From Megalonaias nervosa (Eukaryota; Mollusca; Bivalvia; Unionida; Unionidae), in NCBI GenBank assembly GCA_016617855.1, contig JAECUM010003224.1, positions 5,001 through 69,000 of the forward strand: a DNA stretch of 64,000 bases, in the 5' to 3' direction. Shown piece by piece: positions 12,721 to 25,370 of this stretch. The notes beneath the pieces were generated by a model. It searched no databases. It was not told the DNA's origin and saw only the letters and a program-made list of their open reading frames with translations. Numbering within the stretch: position 1 is the first letter of the stretch; every line of letters begins with the position of its first letter. A program made the position numbers and the translations under genes.

Positions 12721-12809
12721 CAGAAGTTTGTTCAAATGAGCAAACATAACTTGCCCACTATCGTTTTTCGATAGTCGCTAACATACTTATAATCGCCACC
12801 ATCATTTCC

Positions 12810-12810
<1 letters not shown>

Positions 12811-12850
<40 letters not shown>

Positions 12851-12888
12851 CGTTGTTGTTGTTGTTGTTGTTGTTGCTGTTGTTATTT
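12811..12888. repeat. (TTA)n(TTG)n microsatellite
   Basis: About 13 TTA units run into about 11 TTG-type units with one variant. It lies between the Penelope-like relic and the L2-like LINE and could be the tail of another retroelement, but no body was recognised. Confidence 0.9.
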
Positions 12889-13350
12889 TTTTATTGTCTC
12901 ATCCTTTTTAAAAAATGTTCTTCTTTGAATACCAATAATAACAGTTTGCAGTTTTAGCTTTCTCTGCACAACAGTAAGAAATATCATGATATAATTTTTA
13001 GGGAGACTATTTGATACAATTAGGTCACGCTGTAGGCGGCGAAATGGCATTTTTTCATCACTGCGTCCCTGCGTTGTTTCTCTCCATTTGGCACTGATCT
13101 TTCATACTCTCTGGTTGTTGAATCTATTTTCATCTCATTGAGTGTTTCTATCTAAAATATGAGTATTTCGATTTTTTTTTTATCTTCCTTGATAGGTGTA
13201 GAAATGTAGTACATATTTGTGAAGTGTTTATCTTCTTTTCTTTAATTTCTGGTTCTTTACCTGTTTTTATACGTAGAAGACATGTCTTATGAACTTTATA
13301 ATTTGTAATTTATTCTGTATTGGTGTTAAGTGTATCTTTTGTCTTTATAG

Positions 13351-14794
13351 ATGTCTCTATTTCCCCATTTATTTCCACTAAAGAAGGACGTGCCCAGACC
13401 GGAACATTTGCAAAACACTGACATGACACTTCTATTTCCCACCTACAGACGCTTTTGTATCAACGATGAGAATATCGACGTCTTTTTCCTGACAGAAACA
13501 TGGCTAAAAACATCAAGCGATGAATCCAAGTGCGCGGATCTAACACCCACCGGTTACTCCATCAAGTCGTTCCCCCGCCATTCTCGCGAAGGTGGAATCG
13601 CTGCCAAAGAACTCCATGATCAACAGTCTTAACTACTCTACAGCCTTCAATTTCTACCACACATCGTTTGAACTAGTCCAAACTACACTCACACTGGAAC
13701 AAAGGTCAGTCCATTTTTTCTGCCTCTACCGCCCTCCTCCTAGTAGAAAAAACAAGCTGACAGAATCTCTCTTTTTGGAGCAGTTTCCGAATCTCCTGGA
13801 GTATGGAAATTCGATAGGTGGCAACCTGATTATTCTTGGAGATTTCAACGTTCACTTTGACTATCCTGGAAACCCATGCACATCAAAACTTCTAGATTCC
13901 ATTCACGTTTTCAGCTTCAAACAGTCAGTTAGCCAACCCACCCATAAACTTGGTCACATTTTGGACTGGATTCTTTACAGACCTGATGATAATATTCTAC
14001 AGTCCTCCCTGGTGTCCCGCGAACTTTCATCAGATCACCTCTGCATTATATGCCATCTTGACGTATCAGTCCCTAATCCTCCACCTTTATTCGCTACTAA
14101 GAGAAACCTCCGTATGATAAACAGAACCCAACTAATGCATGACATCCAAGCAAACCTAACAACTAGCTTACCTCCTACAGCAGAACAACTCGATAACTGC
14201 CTGCGTTCATTGCTTGATAAACATGCCCCAGCAACCAAGTGCAGAGTAGCAATTCAGAAGTGTTCTCCGTGGTATAGCAGTGTTAGGGACCAGCTTCGCA
14301 CTGCTAAAAGAGACCGCTGTAAAGCTGAGAGGCTTTGGCTTTCCACCAGACTCACTATTCATAAGCAGATCTATGATGCCGCTAAGAAGAATGTCACAAA
14401 CATAGTCCATGCAGCGAAATCAGCCCACTACAGTGCTAAGATCACGGAAAGTTCCAGCTGCAAAGAGCTATTTGAGATTACTAACAAGCTAATGTCAAGG
14501 AACAAATGTACACCACTTCCAGCTACCTTCTCTCTAGTCGACCTTCCGGACCTGTTTGCAAATTTCTTCCGTGACAAAGTACAAACCATCAGAGATAAAC
14601 TTGACAACACAATTTCAGTTGACTCGTCGTCACCATGCAGCTGCGATACAGAATTTCAGCGGCAACCTTTAGCAGCATTTGAACCTGTCTCTATGGATTT
14701 AGTACGCACAATCGTGATGAAGAGTGCACCAAAGTCATGTGAACTTGATCCGATTCCGACGTCACTGCTGCTAGAGTGCTTAGATCCAATATAG
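13351..14794 (+). pseudogene. LINE endonuclease and N-terminal RT region
   Basis: The frame opening at 13351 gives FFLTETWLK and a P-T-G-Y-S block typical of an APE-type endonuclease. After a frameshift near 13600 the second frame gives CLYRPPPS, LIILGDFNVHFD (the catalytic G-D-F-N motif, about 13830) and ELSSDHLCI (the S-D-H motif, about 14025). The N-terminal catalytic Asn/Glu region is incomplete. A linker rich in charged and Ser residues leads into the RT thumb-side region (S-A-P-K-S-C-E-L-D-P-I-P, about 14730), ended by TAG at 14792-14794. The protein would nick target DNA to prime reverse transcription; this copy cannot make it whole. Confidence 0.85.
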
Positions 14795-16255
14795 CCTTCA
14801 CTAACTGATGTTATTAATACCTCTCTCTCATCTGGGGAATTCCCATCAATTTACAAAACTGCCATTGTAAAGCCTCTGCTGAAAAAACCAACACTCGACC
14901 ATAATGATTTAAAGAACTACAGCCCAGTTTCAAATCTCCAATTCATATAAAAAATCTTAGAAAAAGTTGTTCTATCCCAACTTGTATCTCATCTGAATTC
15001 AAACAGTCTTTTTAGCAATGTACAGTCTGCGTATTGCCCTTGCCACAGTACTGATACTACTCTTCTGAAAGTAGTCAATGACCTTCTCTCTGCTTTGGAT
15101 GGCGGAAAGATTACAGTCCTCACTCTCCTTGACTTGTCTGCAGCACTTGACACTATAGACCATGATATATTACTTCACCGTCTCCAGCATGTATTTGGCA
15201 TTCATGATACAGCCTTACTATGGTTCAAGTCCTATTTGGTCAACAGGACACAAATTGTGTCCGCAAATGGAAAACACTCCAGCCCAGTTGATCTATGCTG
15301 TGGTGTTCCACAGGGGTCTGTTCTTGGACCTGTTCTCTTCATTCTATACACTCAGCCACTCTCAAGTATCATAGATCATCATCCAGTGTCTTACCAATTG
15401 TATGCTGATGACACCCAAATATACAAATCTAGCCATCCAGCTGAAGTTGAAGTTACCATCCAAGGCGTAGAGAGGTGCATTTCCGATGTGAAATCATGGA
15501 TGACATGTAACAAGCTGCAGATGAATGATGATAAAACTGAAGCCATCCTGATTACAACACAAAGACTTTCTCATTCACATCCTTTACCTCAGACAATAAA
15601 TATCAGCAACACCAACATTAAATTCACACAGTCAGTACGAAACCTCGGTGTCACTCTCGACAGTACTCTCTCGTTGCACCAACATGTCATGAACATATGC
15701 AAGGTTGCATATCTTGAGCTGAGACGAATCAGCTCCATTCGCAAGTATCTTTCAGTTGATGCCACTAAAACACTTGTGTGTTCCTTAGTACTTTCAAGAC
15801 TGGACTATTGTAACTCAATTCTGTCTGGTTCGTCTCAATATCTACTTCAGAAACTTCAAAAAGTTCAAAATACAGCTGCTCGAATCATCCTTAGAGTACC
15901 ACGATCAGAGCACGCCTCTCCCCTGCTCTGTACTCTACACTGGCTATCCATACGATCCAGAATTAAACACAAAATTTCTTCTCTGTGCTACGTTTCACTG
16001 ACGGGCTCCAGTCCAACATACCTATCTGACCTCGCCCATGTGTACACACCTGCAAGATGCTTACGCTCCTCTTCTGACACTCGTATTCTCATTATTCCCA
16101 CTATGAAGATGAAATCATATGGACAACGCTCTTTTGCATACCAGGGCCCAGCAACCTGGAACGAATTGCCCACTGCACTTAGACACAAAGACACAGTGAT
16201 CTCATTCAAGGGCGCTATTAAAACTCACCTATTTCAACTGCAAGAACAGACTTAA
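14795..16255 (+). pseudogene. LINE reverse transcriptase, C-terminal part
   Basis: Same frame as the preceding block, with a second stop at 14948-14950. Visible RT motifs in order are YKTAIVKPLLKKP, a Y-S-P-V-S-N segment, LLDLSAALDTIDHDILL (palm A, about 15127), CCGVPQGSVLGPVLF (about 15296), and YADDTQIY (active site, about 15400). These are followed by CNKLQMNDDKTEAI, NLGVTLDSTLS, a LRRISSIRKYL block and AARIILRVPRSEHASPLL, the normal thumb/C-terminal region. The stretch from 15095 to the stop at 16255 is open for 386 codons and the Y-A-D-D box is intact, so decay is recent or light in this half. The usual F in DLSAAFDT is L here. Confidence 0.9.
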
Positions 16256-16423
16256 CGAGCTAACAATGTATCCTTGCCTTAAATATTTACAGCATATTTT
16301 CTGTTTCTACTTTCGTGGTGTTTGTTTTTAATTTTGTAATCATATCATTATATATGTTTTATAAGTGTTGTCAAATGTTGTAAAGCGCTTAGAGCTTCTA
16401 AAGATTAGGCGCTATACAATGTC

Positions 16424-16566
<143 letters not shown>

Positions 16567-16599
16567 GCATTGCTTGTTTTTTTATGTTTTCTTAGTTTT

Positions 16600-17415
16600 T
16601 TATTTAATTATTATTTCATTATATGCTATGGATAATTGAATTTTGGTCTTGAGTTTTTAATTCTATAAACAGCTAATACATAGATAATTTTTCCATATGA
16701 GTATGGGTTAACTATTAGGATTATTATCTTTGCCTGACTCAATGACATTGTGTTTACCATGTTCTTCATTATAATTTTGTAATATATCTTCTATTATAAC
16801 TAAGATTTTATTTTGTAAACATTTGGAACCTTCCAGAATGAAATTTTTCACTAAGTAATAGTTTTCGTTTTAGAAACTCATAATTGTGACCTGAGGTCAA
16901 GTAGAAGGCTATATAATCTTTTTTTCTATAAATAATTAATTAATGTTATAAGATCTTGAGACAGAATCATTGTTGTGTACAGTATTTCATTTGGGCTGGA
17001 ATTTATTTGTTCACATTATATTTCACTGGAAATACAACGTGCTCATCATGTAAAAATATATTCTTGGAAAGAGACATTAACTGGGAATTATAGTGAAATT
17101 CAGATAAGGATATATTCTTGGATTGTATTATTGTGATTCAACAAAAGGCTGTTGGTACATCACTAAGACAAGCCAACACATGCACATCAACACTTCCAGC
17201 GTTGGATTTATTTTGGAATACCACTACAGTTTCTTCAGAACTTCAAACATTAGGACTTGTGTTAGAAATTCTAGGATTATTTGGGATTTATTTCGCAATA
17301 CCGTTTTACATTTTTCACTTTATTTTCTATGTAACTATAATTATTTTTTAATTTTACAAAGCTTATTCCTTCTCACTTTTTCTATTTCTTATTTTAAGAC
17401 CATAGAGTCGTAATT
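16600..17415 (+). mobile_element. diverged LTR relic, family B, copy 1
   Basis: The right half matches other relics ending at 34566 and 42007. They share an attatttgggattta phrase, an imperfect caatacngt, and the ending aagaccatagagtcgtaa (17395-17413). The left boundary is not clear and 16600 is approximate. No internal coding region adjoins it, so a solo LTR or fragment is the simplest reading. Confidence 0.5.
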
Positions 17416-18088
17416 TATAAATATGAATCTATTATTAATATTATGATGAATATTGCTGTTTTAAAAAGTTGAACTATTATTGTTTTCCTATCTGTGTACG
17501 TTCAGTAGGATCATAACCAACGTTTTGTCAATTCTGATCCATATTAACTACCATAGAATGAAATGCCTTGCGCCACCCTGTAAGGGAATGTGCGTAATCT
17601 GTACATGACATATAATCTTCAAACTGCAGACGATACACTGAATATATTTCTTAATTAAGAACAATGCGGATATAGTAAGATAGACAGGGAGTTTTTTATA
17701 TGTTGATCAATGGAAATTGCATGCACTTTTCAGTAAAGTACCGTTCATTGTTTTTAAATGTTTGCTTACCAAAAATGTTGAAAACTGTACTCTGACAGAT
17801 TTGCGTTCTTACTGGAGACATCTTTACATCTGTAAACAACTAGTCGGAGCGTGTTCAAATGAATGGGATATCATGTTTGCCGCGATAATATAGAGCCCAC
17901 GATAATACAGCGTTGGAGTATACCCTATGCTTGTTACACCTTCAAGTGCTTAAAGGGATCGATTCGTAGGTGACCGTCAATTGATTGCCAGGACCGATTC
18001 CTAACACTACTGTTAACACCATTACGATTAGAAACTTTGAAGAAATTATGTTTCAAATTATTACCAATAATATTACTATTTTGTGAAC
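17416..18088. other. no gene recognised
   Basis: AT-rich spacer between the LTR relic and a SINE. No protein domain, RNA gene or tandem repeat was recognised. Confidence 0.4.
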
Positions 18089-18380
18089 GCTCCGGTGGCC
18101 TAAGTGGTTAGAGCGTCCGCCTCGGATGCGGGAGGTCTGTGTTCGAACCACAGCTGAGTCGTACCAAAAACTTAACAAAATGGGACCAGCTGCTGCTTCG
18201 CATGGCGCTCAGCATTAAAATGTTAGTGTCAGGATAATATGATTGGGTGGGACGTGTCTGCTAGACATAAATATATAATGCCTCACTGCAAACACGGTAG
18301 CGGTATGACTGAAAAATTGTTAAAGCTACGTTAAAAATCCAAATCACACACACACACGTACACACACACACACACGCGCG
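18089..18380 (+). mobile_element. tRNA-derived SINE, family 1, copy 2 (full length)
   Basis: Begins with a tRNA-like head: gctccggtggcctaagtgg contains a pol III A box (18096 on), followed by gttcgaacc as the B box at 18141-18149. The anticodon-arm-like part gccgcctcggatgcgg would present the loop ctcggat. The head is followed by a unique body (ctcagcattaaaatgttagt, gattgggtgggac) and a (CA)n tail from 18346. It is not a functional tRNA gene: the stems are imperfect and the body is fused directly to the head. Transcription by pol III and movement by a LINE are known for this class; the partner LINE is not known. Confidence 0.9.
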
Positions 18381-18719
18381 AGCGCTATATTTGGTAAGTG
18401 TTCACTAGGAGTAAAAATCTTTCATAGCATTTTAACAACTACATGGATTTCATCGATCGTCTGCTCAAATAGATTTATGAATTCTAGGAAAAATGGAGAC
18501 ATCTCTGTGAACGCTGCACTGAACCTGGAATTTAAGTCACTGTAGCTTATCTTTGTAACGTTTTCAACTTCGGTCACCTTTAATACTTTTAATATAAGCA
18601 TTGCTCATTATAGTACTATCGCAATTGTGGATTACATATTACAACCAATGACCCCGTGTTAATTATCAGAACTTATTATACATGGAACTAAGATTTAAAC
18701 TCCGATTCGATACTGGGAG

Positions 18720-18746
18720 GATATATATATATATATATAGTAGCAG

Positions 18747-18798
<52 letters not shown>

Positions 18799-18832
18799 GG
18801 TATATATATGTATATATATATATAGGTATATA
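18720..18832. repeat. interrupted (TA)n microsatellite
   Basis: Three or four TA tracts separated by gtag-type interruptions. Confidence 0.9.
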
Positions 18833-21800
18833 TATTTATCCGAGCTAAATTTAAAATGATCCTAAAAGTACTTTGATTTCAGTTTTATTCAAATTTTGGC
18901 TTTGTAAGTCGAAATGTTCAGACATTGAACATCAGCTTGAGTTTTGTACTCAAAAAGATTTAAGAAGACGAGGACTATAGTTTCATTTCAAATATATGTT
19001 GCCGTGACCTATAACTCATAACTTCGTCGACTTTGATTAAGTTTCCTGTTTAATTCTGTTCCAAGGCGCAATGTTGAGTTTTGTAGATGTGAAATATACA
19101 ATTATGAGACCAAATGACTTTAACATGTACCCCCTTTTTTTTTAAAGTGTGTGTATGTGTGTGGGGGTGGGTGGGGGGTGTGTGGTAAGGGGTATTGTGA
19201 TAAATTCACTCTGTCCATCCATTTTTTTAAAATATATTACTCTATATCTCCGCAAACTACTGAGTAGAATTTTACAAAATTTATTTGCTTTCCGGAAATA
19301 TACCGATCAGAGGAAATTATTGTGGACTACCGTCTCTGGGGTCTTTGATTAACAAATCAGATGTACTAAAATTTCAACTACGGGGACATTTTTAACGATA
19401 TTTTTAGTTACAGCAGTAAGACATTATATCTGGCAGATTTTAGATTTCGAACATTGGCTTGCTGTCCCAGGATTTAGGTACGGGGTGATGCCACGGGGGG
19501 GGGGGGGGCTACTAAAGGAAAGAGTGATGCTATGAGATAGACGGACAGGAGGAGAAAAAGACAAAGACTGGCAGAGGAAAGATATATTTGCAGACAGACG
19601 AAAGGATAACATAAAATCTTACAGACAGGAGCATGTGATATCTTTTTATGCAAGCCATTTTGTATTTGTGAATATTTATCGTACGATTTCTGCGCAGTTA
19701 ATTTCAAATTGAACTTTTTAATCTCAAAAATTGACACACCGAATAATTAACCATGCTAGACACACTGTCCGTAACTCTTCACATGTATGCTCATTTGTAT
19801 TACCAATAATAGGTGCAGTGAATGTAGCATGGAGTGTATATTTCTGTATAGAGTGCACAGAATCTGGAGTCTCATAATTCACTGGCTGGTTATGGCTGTC
19901 TAGCGCGTGCAAGATTTGGCGTCCCATAAATCGCCGGCTGGCTATGGTCTGCTGTCTTCGCTCAAAATCATACGAAGAGTATTAAGCGACTTCATATCTC
20001 TGTTTATGCAGTTCGCTTGTTTCACGCTACAAAATGTGGTGCACAGGGCGTTTCCATTAAAGGCTGAAAGGGATCTGAGAAACACTCCAGTGTGCATTTT
20101 AAGATCTCGTGTATCTGCGGTGAGATCGACAGCTCATTTAAAAATATTTCAGATAAGGGAATAACATTGGTAGTTCGGAAAAGTACCAAGAAAGGACGCG
20201 AGTGAAATATTGTATGAAACAAAGTTGTTAGTGTGTTTCCCATTGATTAAATGAATCTTAATTATACTTTTCAATTTTTTATAACTGATACAGACTGAAA
20301 GGTCTGTGATAAGAATGATCTAACAAGAAATTATGAAGATGCCATATATCGCTTGCTTCGCCAGCACGTAATCCAAAACCTTAGCATAGCCAGTTTAGCA
20401 TGAAAAGTATGTCATTACAACCGCAATTTACTTTCCATGGGTGCCAACCTAGGTATTAATGGTGAATGTTGACATGACGTTTCACGACTAATACATACAA
20501 CAGGAAACTGAGTTTCATATAAATGACAAAATTTATGGTATTGAATTGACTGTGAAACGTACATGTACGTCAGCCATATAGTTTCATAACGGAGTACACA
20601 AAGCCCACTTGACCATGAAAAGTAGGTCACTGTGACTTACTATGCTGATCGCCGTACCCTCCAAAGAGATCGCATTTAGCGAGAACAGAACAAAATAGAA
20701 CAGAAACTTTATTGGGACTTAAACTATACAGTTTCTAGCCCCTCTATATGAAGGAAAAATACAAATATGATACACGTGAAAACAGAAACCCGTAGAATAT
20801 GTACTAGTAGTTCTATACTGTGTTTGATGTATGTGGTGTTATATCAGGCTGAATTTTACGGATAATGAAAGTAGATTAATACAGTGAGCTTGCTGTATAA
20901 CAGATTTTCGACTTATATAAACTATAATAAAATTACGCCTTAAGTTAAATACTTGATAGACATATTTTGCCAACACAATATTTCTTAGTTTAATTTGTAC
21001 GAGTTCTATAAATTTAAAAAACTAGGTCTTGCTTACTACTATGAACCAATATATTTTGTGCGAACATGGTGGTACACTCGAAAACTAGATCTGATTGGTT
21101 CGCGGTCATTTTGGACTTTGCACGTGCGACACAATGCAGGGCGATGTATCTACTCACCTAAAAGTGTCTGATATACTTTGCAAAAGCAATTATGATCTCT
21201 GGATATATCGAACGACAATATTTTAGCTGCTAATATGTATAATTAAAATTTCCACAAATCGGGTTTCATTCCCCCACCCCCCGGCCCCGTGAACCTATAT
21301 AGTGTCTGACGCATATGTGCAAGCACTATAAAATCCATGTCTAACTAAAGAAGGATGTCTAATAATAGGCATCTTTTAAAACAAATTGTTATTTTCATTT
21401 TAGGTAACTTAATTTCCTTGAAAAATGATGTTTAGCACGATTCTACTTATCACTCTCACGCCCAGTCCTATTTTGGAGAGAAAGCGGATTTTGAACGTTG
21501 TATCATAAAGGAAAATAGATTCTTGTCGTGTACACTGTTCTTATCACAGCGTGAGTGCACAATTTCCCGTTTATAGAGTACCTTTCTCCAGAATGAGCTG
21601 AGAAAGATAGTCCAAAGGCCTTTGAAATGTTATTGCTGTAGAAAGAAAGGCAGAATATAAGCGGGGGAATAAAATCCAATACACATATACAATAGACAAG
21701 TCTCTTGATGTGTAGGGTGTAACATAAAAGGAGTTCACTTTTTACAAATCATACCTTGTCTATAAGACTGAATGCTAATATATTTTCTTGAAATTTGAGA
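18833..21800. other. no gene recognised
   Basis: Contains GT/G-rich low-complexity DNA near 19147-19185 and a G-run at 19495-19508. Short open frames (for example 19907-20164) have no family features or exon-like borders that I could defend. Confidence 0.4.
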
Positions 21801-21965
21801 GCCGCTGTGTATTAGTGGTTAGCGCGCCAGAATCCCGAACAGAAGAGTGCGTGTTCGATCCTGTCTGGACCAGGCCGATTTAGTAGCTGCAATGTGCCTC
21901 TGCGCATGTCACATCACTCTGCTTGGTACATTTACTAAGCACAGCCTACTCACACAAAATTTGTT
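21801..21965 (+). mobile_element. tRNA-like SINE candidate, third family
   Basis: The head reads gccgctgtgtattagtgg then ttagcgcgcc, with an A-box-like tagtggttagcg and, 40 bp on, a B-box-like gttcgatcc (21852). A body with ctctgcgcatgtcacatcac follows. Only one copy is in this window, so the SINE call rests on the box spacing alone. A decayed tRNA gene is the alternative. Confidence 0.45.
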
Positions 21966-22989
21966 GTGATACTGCTGAGTGACTGTGGATACTTTTGTCA
22001 GACCTAGATAAAATAGAAAATTATAGCAAGTTGAATTCGCACGTTATATCCAGGTATCAGAGCCCAGTTACCTAGACATCGGACAAATAAGCACTACAGA
22101 GGTAATTTCATAACAAATGTCATTTATGGTTTATATGCCCTTTATTGGAGATTACGCCATGTTTTTTGGTCATATTTCATCTAATCAAACCATTGTACTC
22201 ACTAATGTTACGGATGAATAACACAAACCTTACAAATGCATATTTAGAGGCGTTAATTGGAAACAAAATCTGGATTTGTTCGACTTTGTCAGTTTATGGT
22301 TTAGTATTGAAAAACTGAAAAATACATAAATGTGTGTCACTTTGGACGCTGAACAGGCAACATTGAAAAAGGATCTTTTGGGACAAGCAGTAATGTGACA
22401 TACACAATCTGAAGTCGTCCTATGGCATTGCTCCCCCCCCCCCCGCCATTTGTCGATAAAGGAAGTGCAGCGTCACATCATAGCCTTTGTGTACTGATGT
22501 GCTGATAACACCAATCATTTAAATATTCAATCAAACCATGAAATTAAAGTATACATTTAAATCGTTAAACTTCCATTAGAGTACGTAGCAAAATCTATCA
22601 CCTGTGCAATGTGGTCGTGTGAAAAGGATTTACCGATGACTTGAGCAAGTGATCAGTAACAAATTCGTTACAGTATTCATAAAAAGCAAAACAAAAGAAA
22701 ACTAAGACAAGACCATCGTCTTCATCTGTATAAACGCCAATCAAACTGCAACCAGCAAACGACCCAAACCCCATGATCTTGAAACTTAATAAACCTGAGC
22801 GAAATAAATAACTAAGAAATCGAAAAATATAAACTTTTTGCAGTCTTGCTAGATCAAATGAAGATGATCAAATGATGAGATTATGGCACAAGAAAAGAAA
22901 CAGATGATGTATTTACACCTTTGAAAAAAAAAAAATACAAATAAAAATCCATTGCTGTCAAAGCATGTAATATAACGTCATCAGCTAGA
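21966..22989. other. no clear gene; C-run and possible minus-strand coding trace
   Basis: A run of ten C at 22433-22444 and AT-rich DNA. On the minus strand at about 22780-22650 one frame reads MGFGSFAGCSLIGVYTD and stays open about 40 codons. This may extend the decayed gene at 22990-24484, but the support is weak. Confidence 0.3.
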
Positions 22990-24484
22990 ATAAAGACGAT
23001 TTCATCAGCACTCTAAAAAAATAAACTTATCACGCTACCAATAATACAAGATATTTCTACTGCTACATTTTTCCGAACTCAGATAATTGTCCCAAGTTAT
23101 AAACCTTTGTATGGTAGGAGCTTACGGTGGAGCAGGGGTAGGAGTAGAGAATAATACTTTTGCTAAATTTGCTATCACCAATGCAACTTTTTAATACGGT
23201 CATTACTATCGCTATAGCAACAGTTGATACACTATTTTCTTTGATTTATCGTTCAAATTTTTCTCTCAACTTTTCTTTACTGCTTCACTAATCTTATCAG
23301 TATTTTCTTTAAAAGTTCTTTCCATGAGTACATGGTTAGCATCGGTCAAACATTTCTGTTACACAAGACTTACGATGTAAAGAGGCTTGTTTCACTGGGG
23401 ATATATGAACCAAATGGCTAAAGGTTACTGTGCACCATAGAACCAATACATTTTTTTTCTGATTGATGACTGACAACTAAATGACGGATGGATTTAACCT
23501 AGAATTGTTGTTCAAACACGACAAATGCAAGTGTTTCTTTCTCAGCTTTAAGACGAAATGGAAATAATGTAAAGCTTTAGATTTTCATTGTAAACAGCAT
23601 ATTCATCTTTGGTTTTTGAAGGCAAATAAAAGTTTTTGTTTTGTATTTTGTAATCAGCTCTCTACTTCTTCTGTAACTATGAAAAATCATTTTCTTCGAG
23701 AAGTACTTTATCACGAGCAAAGGGATCGTCTTTGAGATGACTACGCAAGTGTAATGTAATCTCTAAATCTAAAGTGCGACCAATTTTGTAGTCATTTGTT
23801 ATATCCAACAGATTTTCTCTTGTCTTGATTTGCACATGCTCAGCCATCCGTTTAATTTGTTCATCAGTTGAACATCAAAAGTTTTGTTTAACTGCCATCG
23901 TCTGTACAAGTTTGATATCTTTAAACCTGAATTGTGTGCAAGTTCTGGTGAACTGTAATAATAATAATGCTCAAGTTTGCAATATTTTATACAGACATTT
24001 ATAAATTCCTTTCAAAAGTCAGATATCATCAGTGTATCTTTCTCTACATACGTAGTTATTATGATGGTCACCTGATATTTTAAGGCTAAAATGTTTCATC
24101 TCTTAAATATACTGGTAATGTCATTTGATAAGTCTGAATCGTTCAAACTGTAATTAAAGTTTTCTTTTCCTACTATAGAACTTTCCTTTCGATCCTTAAA
24201 ATATATTCATATATTAATGTGGGGAATGTATTTTCTCAAATATTTGTGTTTCGAGTCTTTTAAAAAATGTTTTAGCGCTTCTGCAATATTTTCGTCACTC
24301 AAATTTGTTATTCAGGCCCTCTCAAGATTTTCTCATGAACATAAAGTTTTCGTCCTTTAACTGTTATTTCTTTTCCTTCCTTCATTAACCTATCAAGACT
24401 GTTTTGATTCTTTCGGATATTTCGTTTTGTTTCGTAACACAATTACAAGTTTCTGTATGTGGTACAACGATACGTTTAGATCCC
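22990..24484 (-). pseudogene. unidentified decayed coding sequence, main segment
   Basis: Read on the minus strand, protein-like blocks follow one another with only stops and small frameshifts between them. From the 5' end they are: CNCVTKQNEISERIKTVL (about 24445-24390); RLMKEGKEITVKGRKLYV (24391-24315); a block TNLSDENIAEALKHFLKD (24311-24211, about 33 codons open); MAEHVQIKTRENLLDITN, running on to LRSHLKDDPFARDKVLLE (23873-23680, about 64 codons open); KTKDEYAVYNENLKLY (about 23622-23570); KAEKETLAFVVFEQQF (23550-23504); HLVVSHQSEKK and PFGSYIPSETSLF (23480-23390); and FKENTDKISEAVKK (about 23310). Near 23220 the sequence turns hydrophobic. The composition (charged, helix-rich, few low-complexity runs) is unlike the surrounding AT-rich DNA. 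I do not recognise the family. At least five in-frame stops show it is no longer functional. Its 5' end touches the minus-strand solo LTR at 24485. Confidence 0.5.
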
Positions 24485-25370
24485 TGTTACATGTCTAGGT
24501 TCTTACAAAAAGTAACAAGAAAAGAGTGAAGACAACAAAAACTTTGTAAAATTTAACGAATAATTCATTTTTCTAGAAAAATAAGGTAAAAATGAGAAAA
24601 AGAACTTAAGGTTTTACGAATCAAATCCAAAATTAATCCGAGAATTAAAAAATAGAAGTCCTATTATTAAAAAGTCCTAAATGAATCTGAGTACGAGTCC
24701 CGATGAAATTCAAAATGGAGGGCGATGACGTCTGTTGCAACTTTCAAAGTGCTGTTGTGTCAACAGTTCCTTGTTGAATCACAGAAAATATTAATCCAGT
24801 TTTGAATTCCGAATAAATTTCAGTGAATGTCTTTGTCCAAGAATTCTGTATGAGCATTCATATTTCCAGGGAAAAAGAATCACTTGTATTCCATAAAATA
24901 GAATTTCAACTCAAACTGGTCGCAACAAAACACCTTTAAGTGTCAATGGTTTAGAGCCCGAACTGAACAAATTCTATCAAGAAAACAGTTATATACTAAT
25001 TTAAGATGCAAAACAGATTCCCAGATGAAAGTCACATGTCACCCTTCCAAAACAAAACAGAAGCTTTTTACATGCCTAACATCACTTACTCCCAGTATGG
25101 CCTTAACTGAAATTAATGGTTCTTACCCTGGGAATGAATAAAAAAAATATAAAAAAGTTGTTTACCAGAACTCTTACTGGATCTGAATCAAGGTCAGCAA
25201 CTAGATAACAGTGTTTCTATATTATAACAGTCAGGTCAAACAGAACTGAACTGGATTTCGAAAAAACAAAACGTCAAATCCAGTAGACAAAGTTACCTTA
25301 TAATAGCATGAAATGGAATTTAAAAAATTTAAAACTAACAAACAAATAATTAAATTGCATATACATAACA
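24485..25370 (-). mobile_element. solo LTR of the Gmr1-like element family
   Basis: Minus-strand 886-bp LTR homologous end to end with the LTRs of the element at 26808-33807 but clearly diverged. On the minus strand it starts tgttatgtatatgcaattta (25370 inward; compare tgttacgtatatgtaattaa in the element) and ends acatgtaaca at 24485. Shared internal phrases include gcgatgacgtc-type and cactcttttctt. Flanks are atccc (24480-24484) and atcct (25371-25375), a 5-bp target-site duplication with one mismatch. No primer-binding site or polypurine tract lies beside it, so it is most simply a solo LTR left by LTR-LTR recombination. Confidence 0.85.

Noticed and set aside
18089..18165. functional tRNA gene
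   Set aside because: Imperfect stems, a fused SINE body and several dispersed copies show a tRNA-derived SINE head. The same holds for 54340-54413 and 61293-61370.
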